Below are positions 16,781 through 25,115 of a stretch of 64,000 nt of DNA, piece by piece. Numbering within the stretch: position 1 is the stretch's first letter; the number at the start of each line of letters is the position of its first letter. The notes beneath the pieces were generated by a model. The model had not been told where the DNA came from, did no database searches, and worked only from the letters and a program-made list of their open reading frames with translations. The translations under genes were made by a program, and so were the position numbers. Source of the stretch: Bog-473 sp963750075 (GTDB lineage: Bacteria; Actinomycetota; Acidimicrobiia; Acidimicrobiales; RAAP-2); the NCBI GenBank assembly GCA_963750075.1, contig CAVVPG010000002.1, forward strand, positions 62,001 through 126,000. The letters are read 5' to 3'.

Positions 16781-17266
16781 ATGACGAGGATCACGGCACC
16801 CGAGAGCGGCATGGGCGAGCACATCGACTGGGCGCTGTTGCGCCCCAAGATGGCGGCGGGCATGGGGAAGCTGTCCGAAGCCGTCTACGGGAACTCGCAG
16901 CTCTCGGTGCGCGAGCGCGAGGCGGCGCGCTGGACGATCGCGTTGATCAACGACTGCGCGGTGTGCCGTGACACCCGGGCGCGCGACGGGGAGCACGCCG
17001 GCGCGGGCGAGCCGTTCTACGCGGAGGTCACCGATTGGCGCGGCGCGACGGGCCTGAGCGAGCGCGAGAAGCTGGCGGCCGAATTCGCCGAGCGGTTCGC
17101 GCTCGACCATCTCGGCATGGACGACGGGCTCTGGGGCCGCCTCCACGCCGCGTACAGCGACGAGGAGCTGGCGGACCTCACGATCTGCTGCGGTTGCTTC
17201 CTCGGCATGGGGCGCACCCTGGCGGTGGTGGGCGTGCGGGCGCCCGAGGAGCGGATCCTGGTCTGA
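16781..17266 (+). CDS. Carboxymuconolactone decarboxylase/AhpD-like protein
   Basis: The 161-residue product looks like the all-helical AhpD/CMD fold: a helix rich in RERE acids (LSVREREAARWTIALIND) leads into the pair CAVC with a later Arg/His-rich segment, as in AhpD-like peroxidase adaptors (usually CxxC...H). A second Cys pair (CCGC) lies near the end. The substrate is unknown. I start at the ATG at 16781 because a TACCCT hexamer sits 6 nt upstream; an extension into cca is unlikely. Confidence 0.75.
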   Translation: MTRITAPESGMGEHIDWALLRPKMAAGMGKLSEAVYGNSQLSVREREAARWTIALINDCAVCRDTRARDGEHAGAGEPFYAEVTDWRGATGLSEREKLAAEFAERFALDHLGMDDGLWGRLHAAYSDEELADLTICCGCFLGMGRTLAVVGVRAPEERILV

Positions 17267-17283
17267 GCCCCGGGGGTCGCCGG

Positions 17284-18384
17284 TCAGTCGGCCGGCCAGC
17301 TCTCCTGCGCCTCGCCGGCGGCGAACGACTCGACGAGCGCGTGGGCCACGTCGTCGTGGTACTGCACCGGGGGCGACTTCATGAAGTAGGCCGAGGGGCC
17401 GAGCAGCGGGCCGCCGAAGCCGCGGTCGAGCGCCAGCTTGGCGCAGCGGACGGCGTCGATGATGACGCCCGCCGAGTTGGGCGAGTCCCACACCTCGAGC
17501 TTGAGCTCGAGGTTGAGCGGCACGTCGCCGAAGTTGCGGCCCTCCATGCGGATATAGGCCCACTTGCGGTCCTTGAGCCACGGGACGTGGTCGGAGGGGC
17601 CCACGTGGACGTCGTCGGCGTCGAGCACGTTGTCCTCGAACTGGCTGGTGACCGCCTGGGTCTTGGAGATCTTCTTGGACTCGAGGCGCTCGCGCTCGAG
17701 CATGTTCTTGAAGTCCATGTTGCCGCCGAAGTTCAGCTGGTAGGTGTGGTCGAGGGCGAGGCCGCGGTCCTCGAAGAGGCGGGTGAGGATGCGGTGCACG
17801 ATGGTCGAGCCCACCTGGCTCTTGATGTCGTCGCCCACGATAGGCAGTCCGGCGTCGCGGAACTTGCGGGCCCACTCGGGGTCCGAGGCGATGAAGACGG
17901 GGATGGCGTTGACGAAGGCGACGCCCGCCTGGAGGCAGGCCTCGGCGTAGTGGCGCTGGGCCTGCTCGGAGCCGACGGGGAGGTAGGAGACGAGGACATC
18001 GGCCTGGGCCTCCCGCAGGGCGGCGGCGACGTCGACCCATGCGGCCGGCGACTCCTCGACCGTCTCGGCGTAGTACTTGCCGAGCCCGTCGAAGGTCGGG
18101 CCGCGCTGGACCGTGACGCCGAGCTCGCCCACCTCGGCGAAGCGGATCGTGTTGTTCTGGCCGGCGTGGATCGCCTTGCCCAGGTCGGTGCCGACCTTGG
18201 CCTGGTCCACGTCGAAGGCCGCCACCGGGACGATGTCGCGCACGTGGTAGCCGCCGAGCTCCACGTGCATCAGGCCGGGCACCACGTCGTCGGGGTCGGC
18301 GTCGCGGTAGTAGGCGATTCCCTGGACCAGCGAGCTGGCGCAGTTGCCGACGCCGGCGATCGCGAGGCGGATGGGGCTGTGCAT
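17284..18384 (-). CDS. ino1: myo-Inositol-3-phosphate synthase
   Basis: Ino1 converts glucose-6-phosphate to inositol-3-phosphate with NAD+, feeding phosphatidylinositol and mycothiol in actinobacteria. The 366-residue product has the NAD-binding IAGVGNCASSLVQGI, the VSYLPVGSEQA segment, NAIPVFIASDPEWA, the catalytic-lysine region VGDDIKSQVGSTIVHR, and LNFGGNMDF. The ATG has an AAGGAGA site. It lies 35 nt downstream of a PadR gene on the same strand, the same pairing as in mycobacteria, so PadR-type control is likely. Confidence 0.95.
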   Translation of the reverse strand: MHSPIRLAIAGVGNCASSLVQGIAYYRDADPDDVVPGLMHVELGGYHVRDIVPVAAFDVDQAKVGTDLGKAIHAGQNNTIRFAEVGELGVTVQRGPTFDGLGKYYAETVEESPAAWVDVAAALREAQADVLVSYLPVGSEQAQRHYAEACLQAGVAFVNAIPVFIASDPEWARKFRDAGLPIVGDDIKSQVGSTIVHRILTRLFEDRGLALDHTYQLNFGGNMDFKNMLERERLESKKISKTQAVTSQFEDNVLDADDVHVGPSDHVPWLKDRKWAYIRMEGRNFGDVPLNLELKLEVWDSPNSAGVIIDAVRCAKLALDRGFGGPLLGPSAYFMKSPPVQYHDDVAHALVESFAAGEAQESWPAD

Positions 18385-18419
18385 GGACTGTCTCCTTCGG
18401 TGTCTCTGTGGTGTGCTGC

Positions 18420-19040
18420 TCAGGTCGCCGGCTCGGTGCCGGCGGTGACGAGTGCGGCGCGCTCCGATGCGATGAGGGTGTCGAGCCAGGTGATGTCGCG
18501 GGCGATGCCACCTGCGGTGTGCTGGACGACGGAGCGGGCGTAGACGTCGAGGTCGGTGCGGGCCTCCTCGGCCTCACCGAGGCGCTGGACGAGCTGGGCG
18601 CGCCGGCGCTCCAGCAGCGTCAGGCGGGCCTGGGGGGCGAGGTGGCGGGCGAAGGCGAGCCGGAGCCCGAAGCTGCGGGCGTCGTCGGCCGCGCCGCCAC
18701 CGGCCAGGAGCTCGCCGAAGAGCTGCCGCCCCGCCTCTGTGATCCGGTAGACCTTGCGGCCCCGCCGGGCCCGGGCGGGGGAGTGGCGGCGGGAGCGCAG
18801 CACGGCCAGTTCGCCGCTGAGCGAACCGGTCGGCGGCGCCGGTGGTGCGGGCGTGCCCGCGGGGCCCCCGCCCTCGATGGCGACCACCGCACCGGACTTC
18901 TCGAGGCGGCTGAGCGCCGGGTAGATGGAGCCGAACGAGACGTTGGCCAGGAGGCCCAGGTGCTCACGCAGCAGGCGTCGGATCTCGTAGCCGTGCAGGT
19001 CGCGCTCCTCGAGGAGGCCGAGGATGGCCAGGTCCAACAT
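18420..19040 (-). CDS. PadR-family transcriptional regulator
   Basis: The 206-residue product begins with the PadR winged helix (LAILGLLEERDLHGYEIRRLL...VSFGSIYPALSRLEKSGAV) and ends with a PadR C-terminal helical dimer region (FGLRLAFARHLAPQARL...LLERRRAQL). A low-complexity Gly/Pro/Ala insert at about residues 55-72 is unusual. It heads the padR-ino1 unit, and a perfect 19-bp palindrome overlaps its -10, so autorepression together with control of ino1 is the likely logic. The effector is unknown. Confidence 0.88.
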   Translation of the reverse strand: MLDLAILGLLEERDLHGYEIRRLLREHLGLLANVSFGSIYPALSRLEKSGAVVAIEGGGPAGTPAPPAPPTGSLSGELAVLRSRRHSPARARRGRKVYRITEAGRQLFGELLAGGGAADDARSFGLRLAFARHLAPQARLTLLERRRAQLVQRLGEAEEARTDLDVYARSVVQHTAGGIARDITWLDTLIASERAALVTAGTEPAT

Positions 19041-19048
19041 GAAGGAGA

Positions 19049-19054
19049 ACTATA
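19049..19054 (-). promoter_or_regulatory. padR -10 hexamer (leaderless)
   Basis: TATAGT ends 8 nt before the padR ATG with no Shine-Dalgarno sequence in between. It overlaps the palindromic operator. Confidence 0.65.
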
Positions 19055-19068
19055 TCGGTCCGATATAG
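19050..19068. promoter_or_regulatory. Probable PadR operator
   Basis: CTATATCGGTCCGATATAG is a perfect 9+1+9 palindrome located 9 nt upstream of padR and covering its -10. A repressor bound here would block RNA polymerase. Confidence 0.75.
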
Positions 19069-19150
19069 CGCCGTGCACGCATTTGTCACCGGACGGTCAC
19101 GCTCGTGCCTGAAAAGCCCCGAAAGGGGCCCCGATCGGGGGCCCGGGCGG

Positions 19151-19156
19151 TAGCCT
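19151..19156 (+). promoter_or_regulatory. -10 hexamer for DUF5318 gene
   Basis: TAGCCT lies 7 nt before the GTG at 19164. GC-rich hairpins (GCCCC-GAAA-GGGGC and its neighbour) precede it at about 19115-19150. Confidence 0.55.
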
Positions 19157-19163
19157 TGCCGCC

Positions 19164-19601
19164 GTGTCCGTCACCTCGGAGCCGAGGTCGTCTTCCCGAG
19201 CGGTGAGCCCTGACGTCACGGCCCAGGTCGAGTACCGGATCGTCCGCAACGGCCTGGTGCGCGACGTCGAGCGGGGGCGGGTGCACAAGGTCGACGTCTG
19301 CGACGCCCATCCCGAGCTCCTGCGGGCGGCCCGCAACGTCGGTCGCCCGACCAAGGAGGTCTGCCCCATCTGCGACGAGGGCCGGCTGGTGACCGTCACC
19401 TTCGTCTTCGGGGCCAAGCTGCCGCCGGGGGGCCGCTGCCCCGGCACGGCCGCCGAGCTCAAGGCCCTCTGCCGCCGGCCCGAGCCGGTGCTCTGCTTCG
19501 AGGTCGAGGTCTGCCCGTCGTGCGCCTGGCACCATCTGATGCGCAAGTACCCCGCCGGCGGGGACAAGGCGCGCACCAAGAAGGCGAGGCCGGCGCAGTG
19601 A
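19164..19601 (+). CDS. DUF5318-type zinc-ribbon protein
   Basis: The 145-residue product carries two CxxC pairs (VCPICDEG and VCPSCAWHH) plus another Cys, consistent with a zinc ribbon, and a conserved middle VTVTFVFGAKLPPGGRC. Its place next to padR-ino1 and before the rpsF operon matches the mycobacterial DUF5318 gene. Function is unknown. The start is GTG at 19164, with an alternative GTG at 19203. The stop overlaps the panB start by 3 nt. Confidence 0.8.
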   Translation: MSVTSEPRSSSRAVSPDVTAQVEYRIVRNGLVRDVERGRVHKVDVCDAHPELLRAARNVGRPTKEVCPICDEGRLVTVTFVFGAKLPPGGRCPGTAAELKALCRRPEPVLCFEVEVCPSCAWHHLMRKYPAGGDKARTKKARPAQ

Positions 19602-20437
19602 GCGACGGGGCCGTCACCGTCCCGACGCTGCGAGCGCGCAAACGGCGCAACGGCGATACCCCGATCGTCATGGTCACCGCCTACGACGAGCCCGGCGCCC
19701 GCATCGTGTCGGAGGCCGGCGCCGACATCATCCTCGTCGGCGACTCGGTGGCCAACACGGTCCTCGGCTACGAGGACACGCTGCACGTCGACATCGACGT
19801 CATGGCGCACCACACGGCGGCGGTGGCCCGGGCCAAGCCGCACTGTCTGATCCTGGGCGACATGCCGTGGATGAGCTACCACCTCTCGCCCGACGAGGCG
19901 GTGCGCAACGCTGCCAGCCTCATCCGAGCCGGCGCGCACGCCGTGAAGCTCGAGGGCGGGCGCGCCCGCCTCCCCGCCGTCGAGGCGATCATCCGCGCCG
20001 AGATCCCGGTCATGGGCCATCTCGGCCTGACCCCCCAGTCGGTCCTCGCCATGGGCGGCTTCCGGGTCCAGGGCAAGACCGCCGACGCCGCCGGGGCGCT
20101 GCTCGACGCGGCCAAGGCGCTGGCGGCGGCCGGCTGCTTCGCCTTCGTGATAGAGGGGGTGCCCGACGTGGTCGGGGCCGCCGTGACCGAGGCGCTCGAC
20201 GTCCCCACCATCGGCATCGGCGCCGGGCCGGCCTGCGACGGCCAGGTCCTCGTCTTCCACGACCTGCTCGGGCTCGGGAAGGGGACCCCGCCCAAGTTCG
20301 TGCGCCAGTACGCCGACGTGGGCCGCATCGCCACCGAGGCCATCGCCGCCTTCGCCGAGGACGTGCGCAGCGGCGCCTTCCCGAGCGACGCCGAGACCTA
20401 CCACGCACCGGCGGGCCTGGGCGACGCCCTGGGCTGA
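19598..20437 (+). CDS. panB: 3-Methyl-2-oxobutanoate hydroxymethyltransferase
   Basis: PanB makes ketopantoate from 2-oxoisovalerate and methylene-tetrahydrofolate, the first pantothenate/CoA step. The 279-residue product shows VMVTAYDEPGARI, the metal and substrate segment ILVGDSVANTVLGY, GDMPWMSY, KLEGG, MGHLGLTPQS, the catalytic-Glu region FAFVIEGVPD and TIGIGAGPACDGQVLV. The GTG at 19598 overlaps the DUF5318 stop. No panC or panD is adjacent. Confidence 0.95.
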   Translation: MSDGAVTVPTLRARKRRNGDTPIVMVTAYDEPGARIVSEAGADIILVGDSVANTVLGYEDTLHVDIDVMAHHTAAVARAKPHCLILGDMPWMSYHLSPDEAVRNAASLIRAGAHAVKLEGGRARLPAVEAIIRAEIPVMGHLGLTPQSVLAMGGFRVQGKTADAAGALLDAAKALAAAGCFAFVIEGVPDVVGAAVTEALDVPTIGIGAGPACDGQVLVFHDLLGLGKGTPPKFVRQYADVGRIATEAIAAFAEDVRSGAFPSDAETYHAPAGLGDALG

Positions 20438-20525
20438 GGGCGGCTAGCATGGCCGCCCGCAACAGACCCTGCTCCTGACCGTCAGGGGCCCGGGCACGCC
20501 CGGTCCAGAGGGAGGTACGCCGCAG

Positions 20526-20840
20526 ATGCGGCCTTACGAAGTCATGGCCATCTTCGAGGCCACCACCGAACCCACCGTGATTCAGGGCGTGCTCGACCAC
20601 GCCCTCGAGGTCATCCGGACCAACGCGGGGAACCCGGGCGCCATCGACCGCTGGGGCAAGCGCACGTTCGCCTACGAGGTGAATCACAAGCGCGAGGGGT
20701 ATTACGTCGTCGTCGAGTTCACCGGCGAGGCCGAGACGGTGGCGGCACTGGACCGCATGCTCGGCCTGGCCGACGAGGTGGTGCGCCACAAGGTGGTGCG
20801 CCTGCCCGACAGCCGCGCCGCAACGGCGACGGCGAGCTGA
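20526..20840 (+). CDS. rpsF: 30S ribosomal protein S6
   Basis: S6 pairs with S18 on the platform of the small subunit. The 104-residue product has RPYEVMAIFEATTE, then RWGKRTFAYEVNHKREGYYVVVEF and the MLGLADEVVRHKVVRL end. A GGGAGG site precedes the ATG. The 88-nt leader contains GC-rich stems (near 20485-20505); S6:S18 leader autoregulation is common in bacteria, but I cannot confirm the motif here. First gene of rpsF-ssb-rpsR-rplI. Confidence 0.96.
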   Translation: MRPYEVMAIFEATTEPTVIQGVLDHALEVIRTNAGNPGAIDRWGKRTFAYEVNHKREGYYVVVEFTGEAETVAALDRMLGLADEVVRHKVVRLPDSRAATATAS

Positions 20841-20862
20841 GCGGTCGCGAGAGGAGCGAGAG

Positions 20863-21342
20863 ATGGCGACAGACAACAGCGTGACGCTGGTGGGGAACGT
20901 GACCCGTGACCCCGAGCTGCGGTTCACCAACACGGGGCAGGCCAACGTCACCTTCGGGCTGGCGGTCAACCGCCGCTGGCAGAACCGCCAGACCCAGGAG
21001 TGGGAGGAGGCCACATCGTTCTTCGACGTCGTGTGCTGGCGCGAGATGGCCGAGAACGTGAGCGAGAGCATCACCCGTGGCTCGCGGGTCATGGTGGCCG
21101 GACGCCTCGAGCAGCGCAGCTGGGAGACCCAGGAGGGCGAGCGGCGTTCCAAGGTGGAGGTCGTGGCCGACGAGATCGGCCCGTCGCTGCGGTGGGCCAC
21201 CGCGCAGATCACCAAGAACGAGCGTCGCGGGCCCGGCGAGGGGCCGGCCCGGGGCGGTGCCCGGCAGGCGGCGCCCGCCCAGGCGCCGGCGCCCCAGCCC
21301 GCCGCCGACGCCGGCTACGGATTCGACGAGGAGCCCTTCTGA
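20863..21342 (+). CDS. ssb: Single-stranded DNA-binding protein
   Basis: SSB coats single-stranded DNA in replication and repair. The 159-residue product has the OB fold (NSVTLVGNVTRDPELRFT...ANVTFGLAVNRRWQ, then FFDVVCWREMAENV, GSRVMVAGRLEQRSW), an Ala/Pro/Gln linker and the acidic tip DEEPF that recruits partner proteins. It lies between rpsF and rpsR as in mycobacteria, with its stop just at the rpsR start. Confidence 0.96.
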   Translation: MATDNSVTLVGNVTRDPELRFTNTGQANVTFGLAVNRRWQNRQTQEWEEATSFFDVVCWREMAENVSESITRGSRVMVAGRLEQRSWETQEGERRSKVEVVADEIGPSLRWATAQITKNERRGPGEGPARGGARQAAPAQAPAPQPAADAGYGFDEEPF

Positions 21343-21848
21343 TGGCACGCAACAACCAACGCGGGGGGACCTCGGCGCGCCGCGCCCCCAAGGATCTCGG
21401 CCGCCGGGTCAAGAAGAAGCCCTGCGCGCTGTGCCGGGACAAGGTCGAGTGGGTCGACTACAAGGACGTCCCCATGCTGCGCAAGTACATGAGCGACCGC
21501 GGCAAGATCCGCTCGCGCCGGGTGACGGGCAATTGCGCCCAGCACCAGCGGGCCCTGGCCATGGCGATCAAGACGGCGCGCGAGCTCGTCCTGCTGCCCT
21601 ACACCCAGCGCACCGTGACCGAGCGCCCGGGCGGGCGCGGCGGGCGGGACCGGGGCGAGCGGACGCTGGGCGACTCCATGGCCGCCGAGGCGCGCTCCGC
21701 GGCGCGGGCGCCGGCACCGGCGCCGGTCGTGGAGGAGGCCGAGGTGGCGGACGCCCTGGCGATCGTGGACGAGGCGGTGGCGGACGCCGAGACCGGTGTG
21801 CCGGTGGAGGTCGTCGTCGAGCCCGACGAGGCGGGTGCGGACGCATGA
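21342..21848 (+). CDS. rpsR: 30S ribosomal protein S18 with acidic C-terminal extension
   Basis: S18 binds 16S rRNA with S6. Residues 1-92 form a normal S18, including the zinc-type Cys set (C28, C31, C65) and ARELVLLPYTQR. The protein then continues for about 76 residues of Arg/Gly-rich followed by Ala/Glu/Val-rich acidic sequence (EEAEVADALAIVDEAVADAE), roughly doubling the usual length. The ATG overlaps the ssb stop, and the stop overlaps rplI (ATGA). Confidence 0.93.
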   Translation: MARNNQRGGTSARRAPKDLGRRVKKKPCALCRDKVEWVDYKDVPMLRKYMSDRGKIRSRRVTGNCAQHQRALAMAIKTARELVLLPYTQRTVTERPGGRGGRDRGERTLGDSMAAEARSAARAPAPAPVVEEAEVADALAIVDEAVADAETGVPVEVVVEPDEAGADA

Positions 21849-22294
21849 AGGTCCTCCTGCGGGACGACGTCGCCGGCGTGGGCCGGCGGGGTGACATCGT
21901 GAAGGTGGCGGGCGGTTTCGCCCGGAACTTTCTGCTCCCCGAGGGCCGCGCCATCGTGGCCACCGACGGCGTGGAGGGCCAGGCGGAGCTGATGCGCCGC
22001 GGCCGCGACCTGCGCGAGGCCCAGGACCGGGGCGCAGCGGAGGCCCAGCTCGGCCTGCTGGCCGGCGCCGTGATCCCGATGAGCGCCCGGGCGGCCGGCG
22101 GCGGCCGCCTCTTCGGCTCCATCGGGCCGGCCGACGTGGCCGAGGCCATCCGGACCGCCAAGGGCGTCGAGGTGGACCGCAAGCACGTCGTGCTGCCCGA
22201 GCACATCAAGGAGACCGGGACGTTCGAGGTGACGGTCGAGCTGTTCCGGGACGTCACCGCGGTGGTGACGGTGGAGGTCAACGCCGCCACTTGA
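21845..22294 (+). CDS. rplI: 50S ribosomal protein L9
   Basis: L9 is an elongated large-subunit protein that affects reading-frame fidelity. The 149-residue product has the L9 N-terminal domain (MKVLLRDDVAGVGRRGDIVKVAGGF-type start with ARNFLLPEGRA), a long connecting helix and a C-terminal domain with RLFGSIGPADVAEAI. It overlaps rpsR by 4 nt and ends the operon before the dnaB promoter region. Confidence 0.96.
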   Translation: MKVLLRDDVAGVGRRGDIVKVAGGFARNFLLPEGRAIVATDGVEGQAELMRRGRDLREAQDRGAAEAQLGLLAGAVIPMSARAAGGGRLFGSIGPADVAEAIRTAKGVEVDRKHVVLPEHIKETGTFEVTVELFRDVTAVVTVEVNAAT

Positions 22295-22361
22295 GCGGCG
22301 GCATCCACTTCTTGTCACAACCGGGTGTCCATCATTGGGGCGTGCAGACCCTCGCGATGCA

Positions 22362-22423
22362 CGGTCCACAGCGGGCGACCCTTCGTGCACCGCTTATCCA
22401 CACGGCGGCGTGCCTTACCCACA
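22362..22423 (+). promoter_or_regulatory. Three phased DnaA-box-like repeats upstream of dnaB
   Basis: CGGTCCACA (22362-22370), a perfect TTATCCACA (22394-22402) and TTACCCACA (22415-22423) lie in the same orientation. They are spaced 32 and 21 bp apart, close to three and two helical turns. The last overlaps the likely -35 of a TACCGT promoter (22437-22442), suggesting DnaA control of dnaB. Confidence 0.6.
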
Positions 22424-22474
22424 CCAATTGGGGCCTTACCGTCCCCAGGACCCAGCGGCCACAGTAGGGGAGCC

Positions 22475-23866
22475 GTGGTCCAAGCTTTCGACGACACCCG
22501 CCCCCGGACGCTTCGAGCGGCCCCCCACCCCTCGCCGACGGGCGCGCGGGTGCCCCCGCACGACCTCGAGGCCGAGCAGTCGCTGCTGGGGGCGATGCTG
22601 CTGTCCAACGACGCGGCGTCGGTCGGCATCGAGCGGTGCTCCGCCGGTGACTTCTACAAGCCGGCCCACGGCCACATCTTCGGGGCGATCCAGGCCCTCA
22701 TGGAGCGGGGCGAGGCCATCGACGCGGTGACGGTGACCGACGAGCTCAAGCGCTCGGGCATGCTCGAGGCCGTCGGCGACCCCTCGATCTTCATCTCGCT
22801 GCAGGCCAACACCCCGTCGTTCGCCAACGCGCGGCACTACGCCGAGATCGTCGAGGAGCACTCGCTCCTGCGCAAGCTCATCGGCGTGGCGGGCGAGATC
22901 GCCGACATCGGGTACGCGGTGCCCGAGGACGTGAAGGCGGCCGTCGACGAGGCCGAGCAGATGGTGTTCAACGTGGCGGAACGGCGCACCGCCGACACGA
23001 TGCGCCCACTGCACGAGCTGCTGGGGCAGGGGCTCGACCGGATCGAGGAGCTGGGCCAGCGGGGCTCGCACATCACGGGCGTGGCCACCGGCTACCACGA
23101 GCTGGACCGCATCCTGCTCGGCTTCCAGCCCTCCTCCCTCAACATCGTGGGCGCCCGCCCGGGCATGGGCAAGACCAGCTTCGCCCTGGGGGTCCTGGCC
23201 AACGTCGGGCTCAACGTCGGCCGGCCGGCTCTCCTGTTCTCGCTCGAGATGGGCCACCTCGAGCTGACCCAGCGCCTCCTCGCCTCCGAGGCCGAGGTCA
23301 ACGGGCAGAGCCTGCAGACGGGGCGGATCCGCACCCAGGACTGGAGCAAGATCGGGATGGCCGTCACCCGGCTCTCCAGCGCGCCCATCTTCATCGACGA
23401 CAACCCCAACGTGACGGTGATGGACATCCGGGCCCGGGCCCGCCGGCTCAAGAAGTCCGAAGGCGACCTCGGGCTCGTCGTCGTCGACTATCTGCAGCTG
23501 ATGACGGGCCGGGGCCGGGCGGAGAACCGCCAGACCGAGGTGGCCGAGATCAGCCGCGGCCTCAAGATCCTCGCCCGCGAGCTCGAGGTGCCCGTCGTCG
23601 CCCTCTCGCAGCTCTCCCGGAACCTCGAGTCACGCCAGGACAAGACGCCCCAGCTCTCCGACCTCCGGGAATCGGGGTCGCTCGAGCAGGACGCCGACGT
23701 GGTCCTCTTCATCTACCGCGAGTCCGAGTACAACGACGAGGTGCCGATCGACCGGGCCGACGACGCGCTGATCGAGGTGGCCAAGCACCGCAACGGCCCG
23801 ACCGGGAAGGCCAACCTCCTCTTCCTCAAGCAGTACGCCCGTTTCGAGAACCACCGGGGCGTGTAG
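22475..23866 (+). CDS. dnaB: Replicative DNA helicase DnaB
   Basis: DnaB is the hexameric 5'-3' helicase at the replication fork. The 463-residue product has the N-terminal collar (PPHDLEAEQSLLGAMLL) and a RecA-like core with Walker A ARPGMGKTSFAL, LFSLEMGHLELTQRLL, Walker B LVVVDYLQLM and the arginine-finger region near the end (KHRNGPTGKANLLF). No intein is present. I start at the GTG at 22475, preceded by GGGGAG; a longer frame from 22325 would read through the DnaA-box region. Confidence 0.95.
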   Translation: MVQAFDDTRPRTLRAAPHPSPTGARVPPHDLEAEQSLLGAMLLSNDAASVGIERCSAGDFYKPAHGHIFGAIQALMERGEAIDAVTVTDELKRSGMLEAVGDPSIFISLQANTPSFANARHYAEIVEEHSLLRKLIGVAGEIADIGYAVPEDVKAAVDEAEQMVFNVAERRTADTMRPLHELLGQGLDRIEELGQRGSHITGVATGYHELDRILLGFQPSSLNIVGARPGMGKTSFALGVLANVGLNVGRPALLFSLEMGHLELTQRLLASEAEVNGQSLQTGRIRTQDWSKIGMAVTRLSSAPIFIDDNPNVTVMDIRARARRLKKSEGDLGLVVVDYLQLMTGRGRAENRQTEVAEISRGLKILARELEVPVVALSQLSRNLESRQDKTPQLSDLRESGSLEQDADVVLFIYRESEYNDEVPIDRADDALIEVAKHRNGPTGKANLLFLKQYARFENHRGV

Positions 23867-23891
23867 GCGAGCGCCGCCGCGGCGCCTCGGG

Positions 23892-23897
23892 CATACT
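23892..23897 (+). promoter_or_regulatory. -10-like hexamer before the amidohydrolase
   Basis: CATACT lies 7 nt before the GTG at 23905, again without a Shine-Dalgarno sequence. Confidence 0.45.
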
Positions 23898-23904
23898 CCT
23901 GAAC

Positions 23905-25104
23905 GTGCCGGACGGTGACGACCTCTTCCTCCCCGAGCCCGAGCCCCGGGAGGTCCGCTACACGGTGATCTCGGTCGACGACCACGTCGTCGAGCCGCCG
24001 CACACCTTCGAGGGGCGGCTCCCGGCCGCGTTGGCCGACCGGGCGCCCCGCATCATCGAGACCCCCGAGGGCCACCAGGTGTGGGAGTTCGAGGGACAGC
24101 ACTTCACCCAGGTGGGGATGAACGCGGTCGCGGGTCGGCGGCCCGAGACGGTCCGGGTGGAGCCGTTCCGCTTCGACCAGATGCGGCCCGGCTGCTACGA
24201 CGTCGACGCCCGCGTGCACGACATGGACATCAACGGGGTGTGGGCGTCGGTGAACTTCCCGTCCATGATCACCGGGTTCTGCGGCCGCGTCTTCTTCGAC
24301 GCCAAGGATCGCGAGCTCGGCCTGGCCTGCGTGCGGGCCTGGAACGACTGGCTCTTCGACGAGTGGTACACGCCGCACCCCGAGCGCATCGTCCCGCTGG
24401 GGATCACCTACCTGGCCGACCCCGCGCTGGCGGTGGCCGAGATCCGCCGCAACGCGGACCGCGGCTTCACGTCGGTCACCTTCCCGGAGCGCCCGCACGA
24501 GATCGGGCTCCCCTCCCTGTGGGACCGGACGCACTGGGACCCGATCATGGAGGCGGTCGTGGAGACCGACCAGGTCGTCTCCCTGCACGTCGGCAGCTCG
24601 GGGCTGACCCCGGCGCCGCCGGGCGCGGGCTGGGACACCCTCCACCTCGGGGCCACGCTCTTCGGCCAGCTGTCGCTCACCGCCTGCGCCGAGTGGCTGT
24701 GGTCGGGCTACGCCCTCCGCCTCCCCGGCCTCAAGATCGCGATGAGCGAGGGGGGCATCGGTTGGGTGGCCATGCTGGTCGACCGCCTGGAGAACATCGT
24801 CGACCGCTCCGGCTACGGGAAGGCGTGGGACGTGCGGCCCGCCGACGTCCTGCGGCGCAACTTCTGGTTCTGCACCATCGACGATCCGTCCACCATCGAC
24901 ACCCGCCACGCCATCGGGGTCGACCACATCATGGTGGAGGTCGACTACCCGCACGGCGACAGCACCTGGCCCGACACCCAGGACGTGATCGAGAAGTGCT
25001 GGGGCCACATCCCGCCCGACGAGCTGCGCGCCATGTGCTGCGAGAACGCCGCCGGCCTGTACCGGCACCCGCTGCCGGACCGAGTCCTGCCGCCGCGCGG
25101 CTGA
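23905..25104 (+). CDS. Amidohydrolase_2-family metal-dependent hydrolase
   Basis: The 399-residue product is a TIM-barrel amidohydrolase of the ACMSD-like group: VISVDDHVVEPPHTF near the start (D-x-H in place of the usual H-x-H), SLHVGSSG in the middle and a late IMVEVDYPHGDSTWPD carrying the metal-site Asp/His. Such enzymes decarboxylate or hydrolyse aromatic or cyclic acids; the substrate here cannot be told. It is followed 11 nt later by a class II aldolase-like gene, so the two may act in one catabolic step series. Confidence 0.85.
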   Translation: MPDGDDLFLPEPEPREVRYTVISVDDHVVEPPHTFEGRLPAALADRAPRIIETPEGHQVWEFEGQHFTQVGMNAVAGRRPETVRVEPFRFDQMRPGCYDVDARVHDMDINGVWASVNFPSMITGFCGRVFFDAKDRELGLACVRAWNDWLFDEWYTPHPERIVPLGITYLADPALAVAEIRRNADRGFTSVTFPERPHEIGLPSLWDRTHWDPIMEAVVETDQVVSLHVGSSGLTPAPPGAGWDTLHLGATLFGQLSLTACAEWLWSGYALRLPGLKIAMSEGGIGWVAMLVDRLENIVDRSGYGKAWDVRPADVLRRNFWFCTIDDPSTIDTRHAIGVDHIMVEVDYPHGDSTWPDTQDVIEKCWGHIPPDELRAMCCENAAGLYRHPLPDRVLPPRG

Positions 25105-25115
25105 GAGGAGGCACC

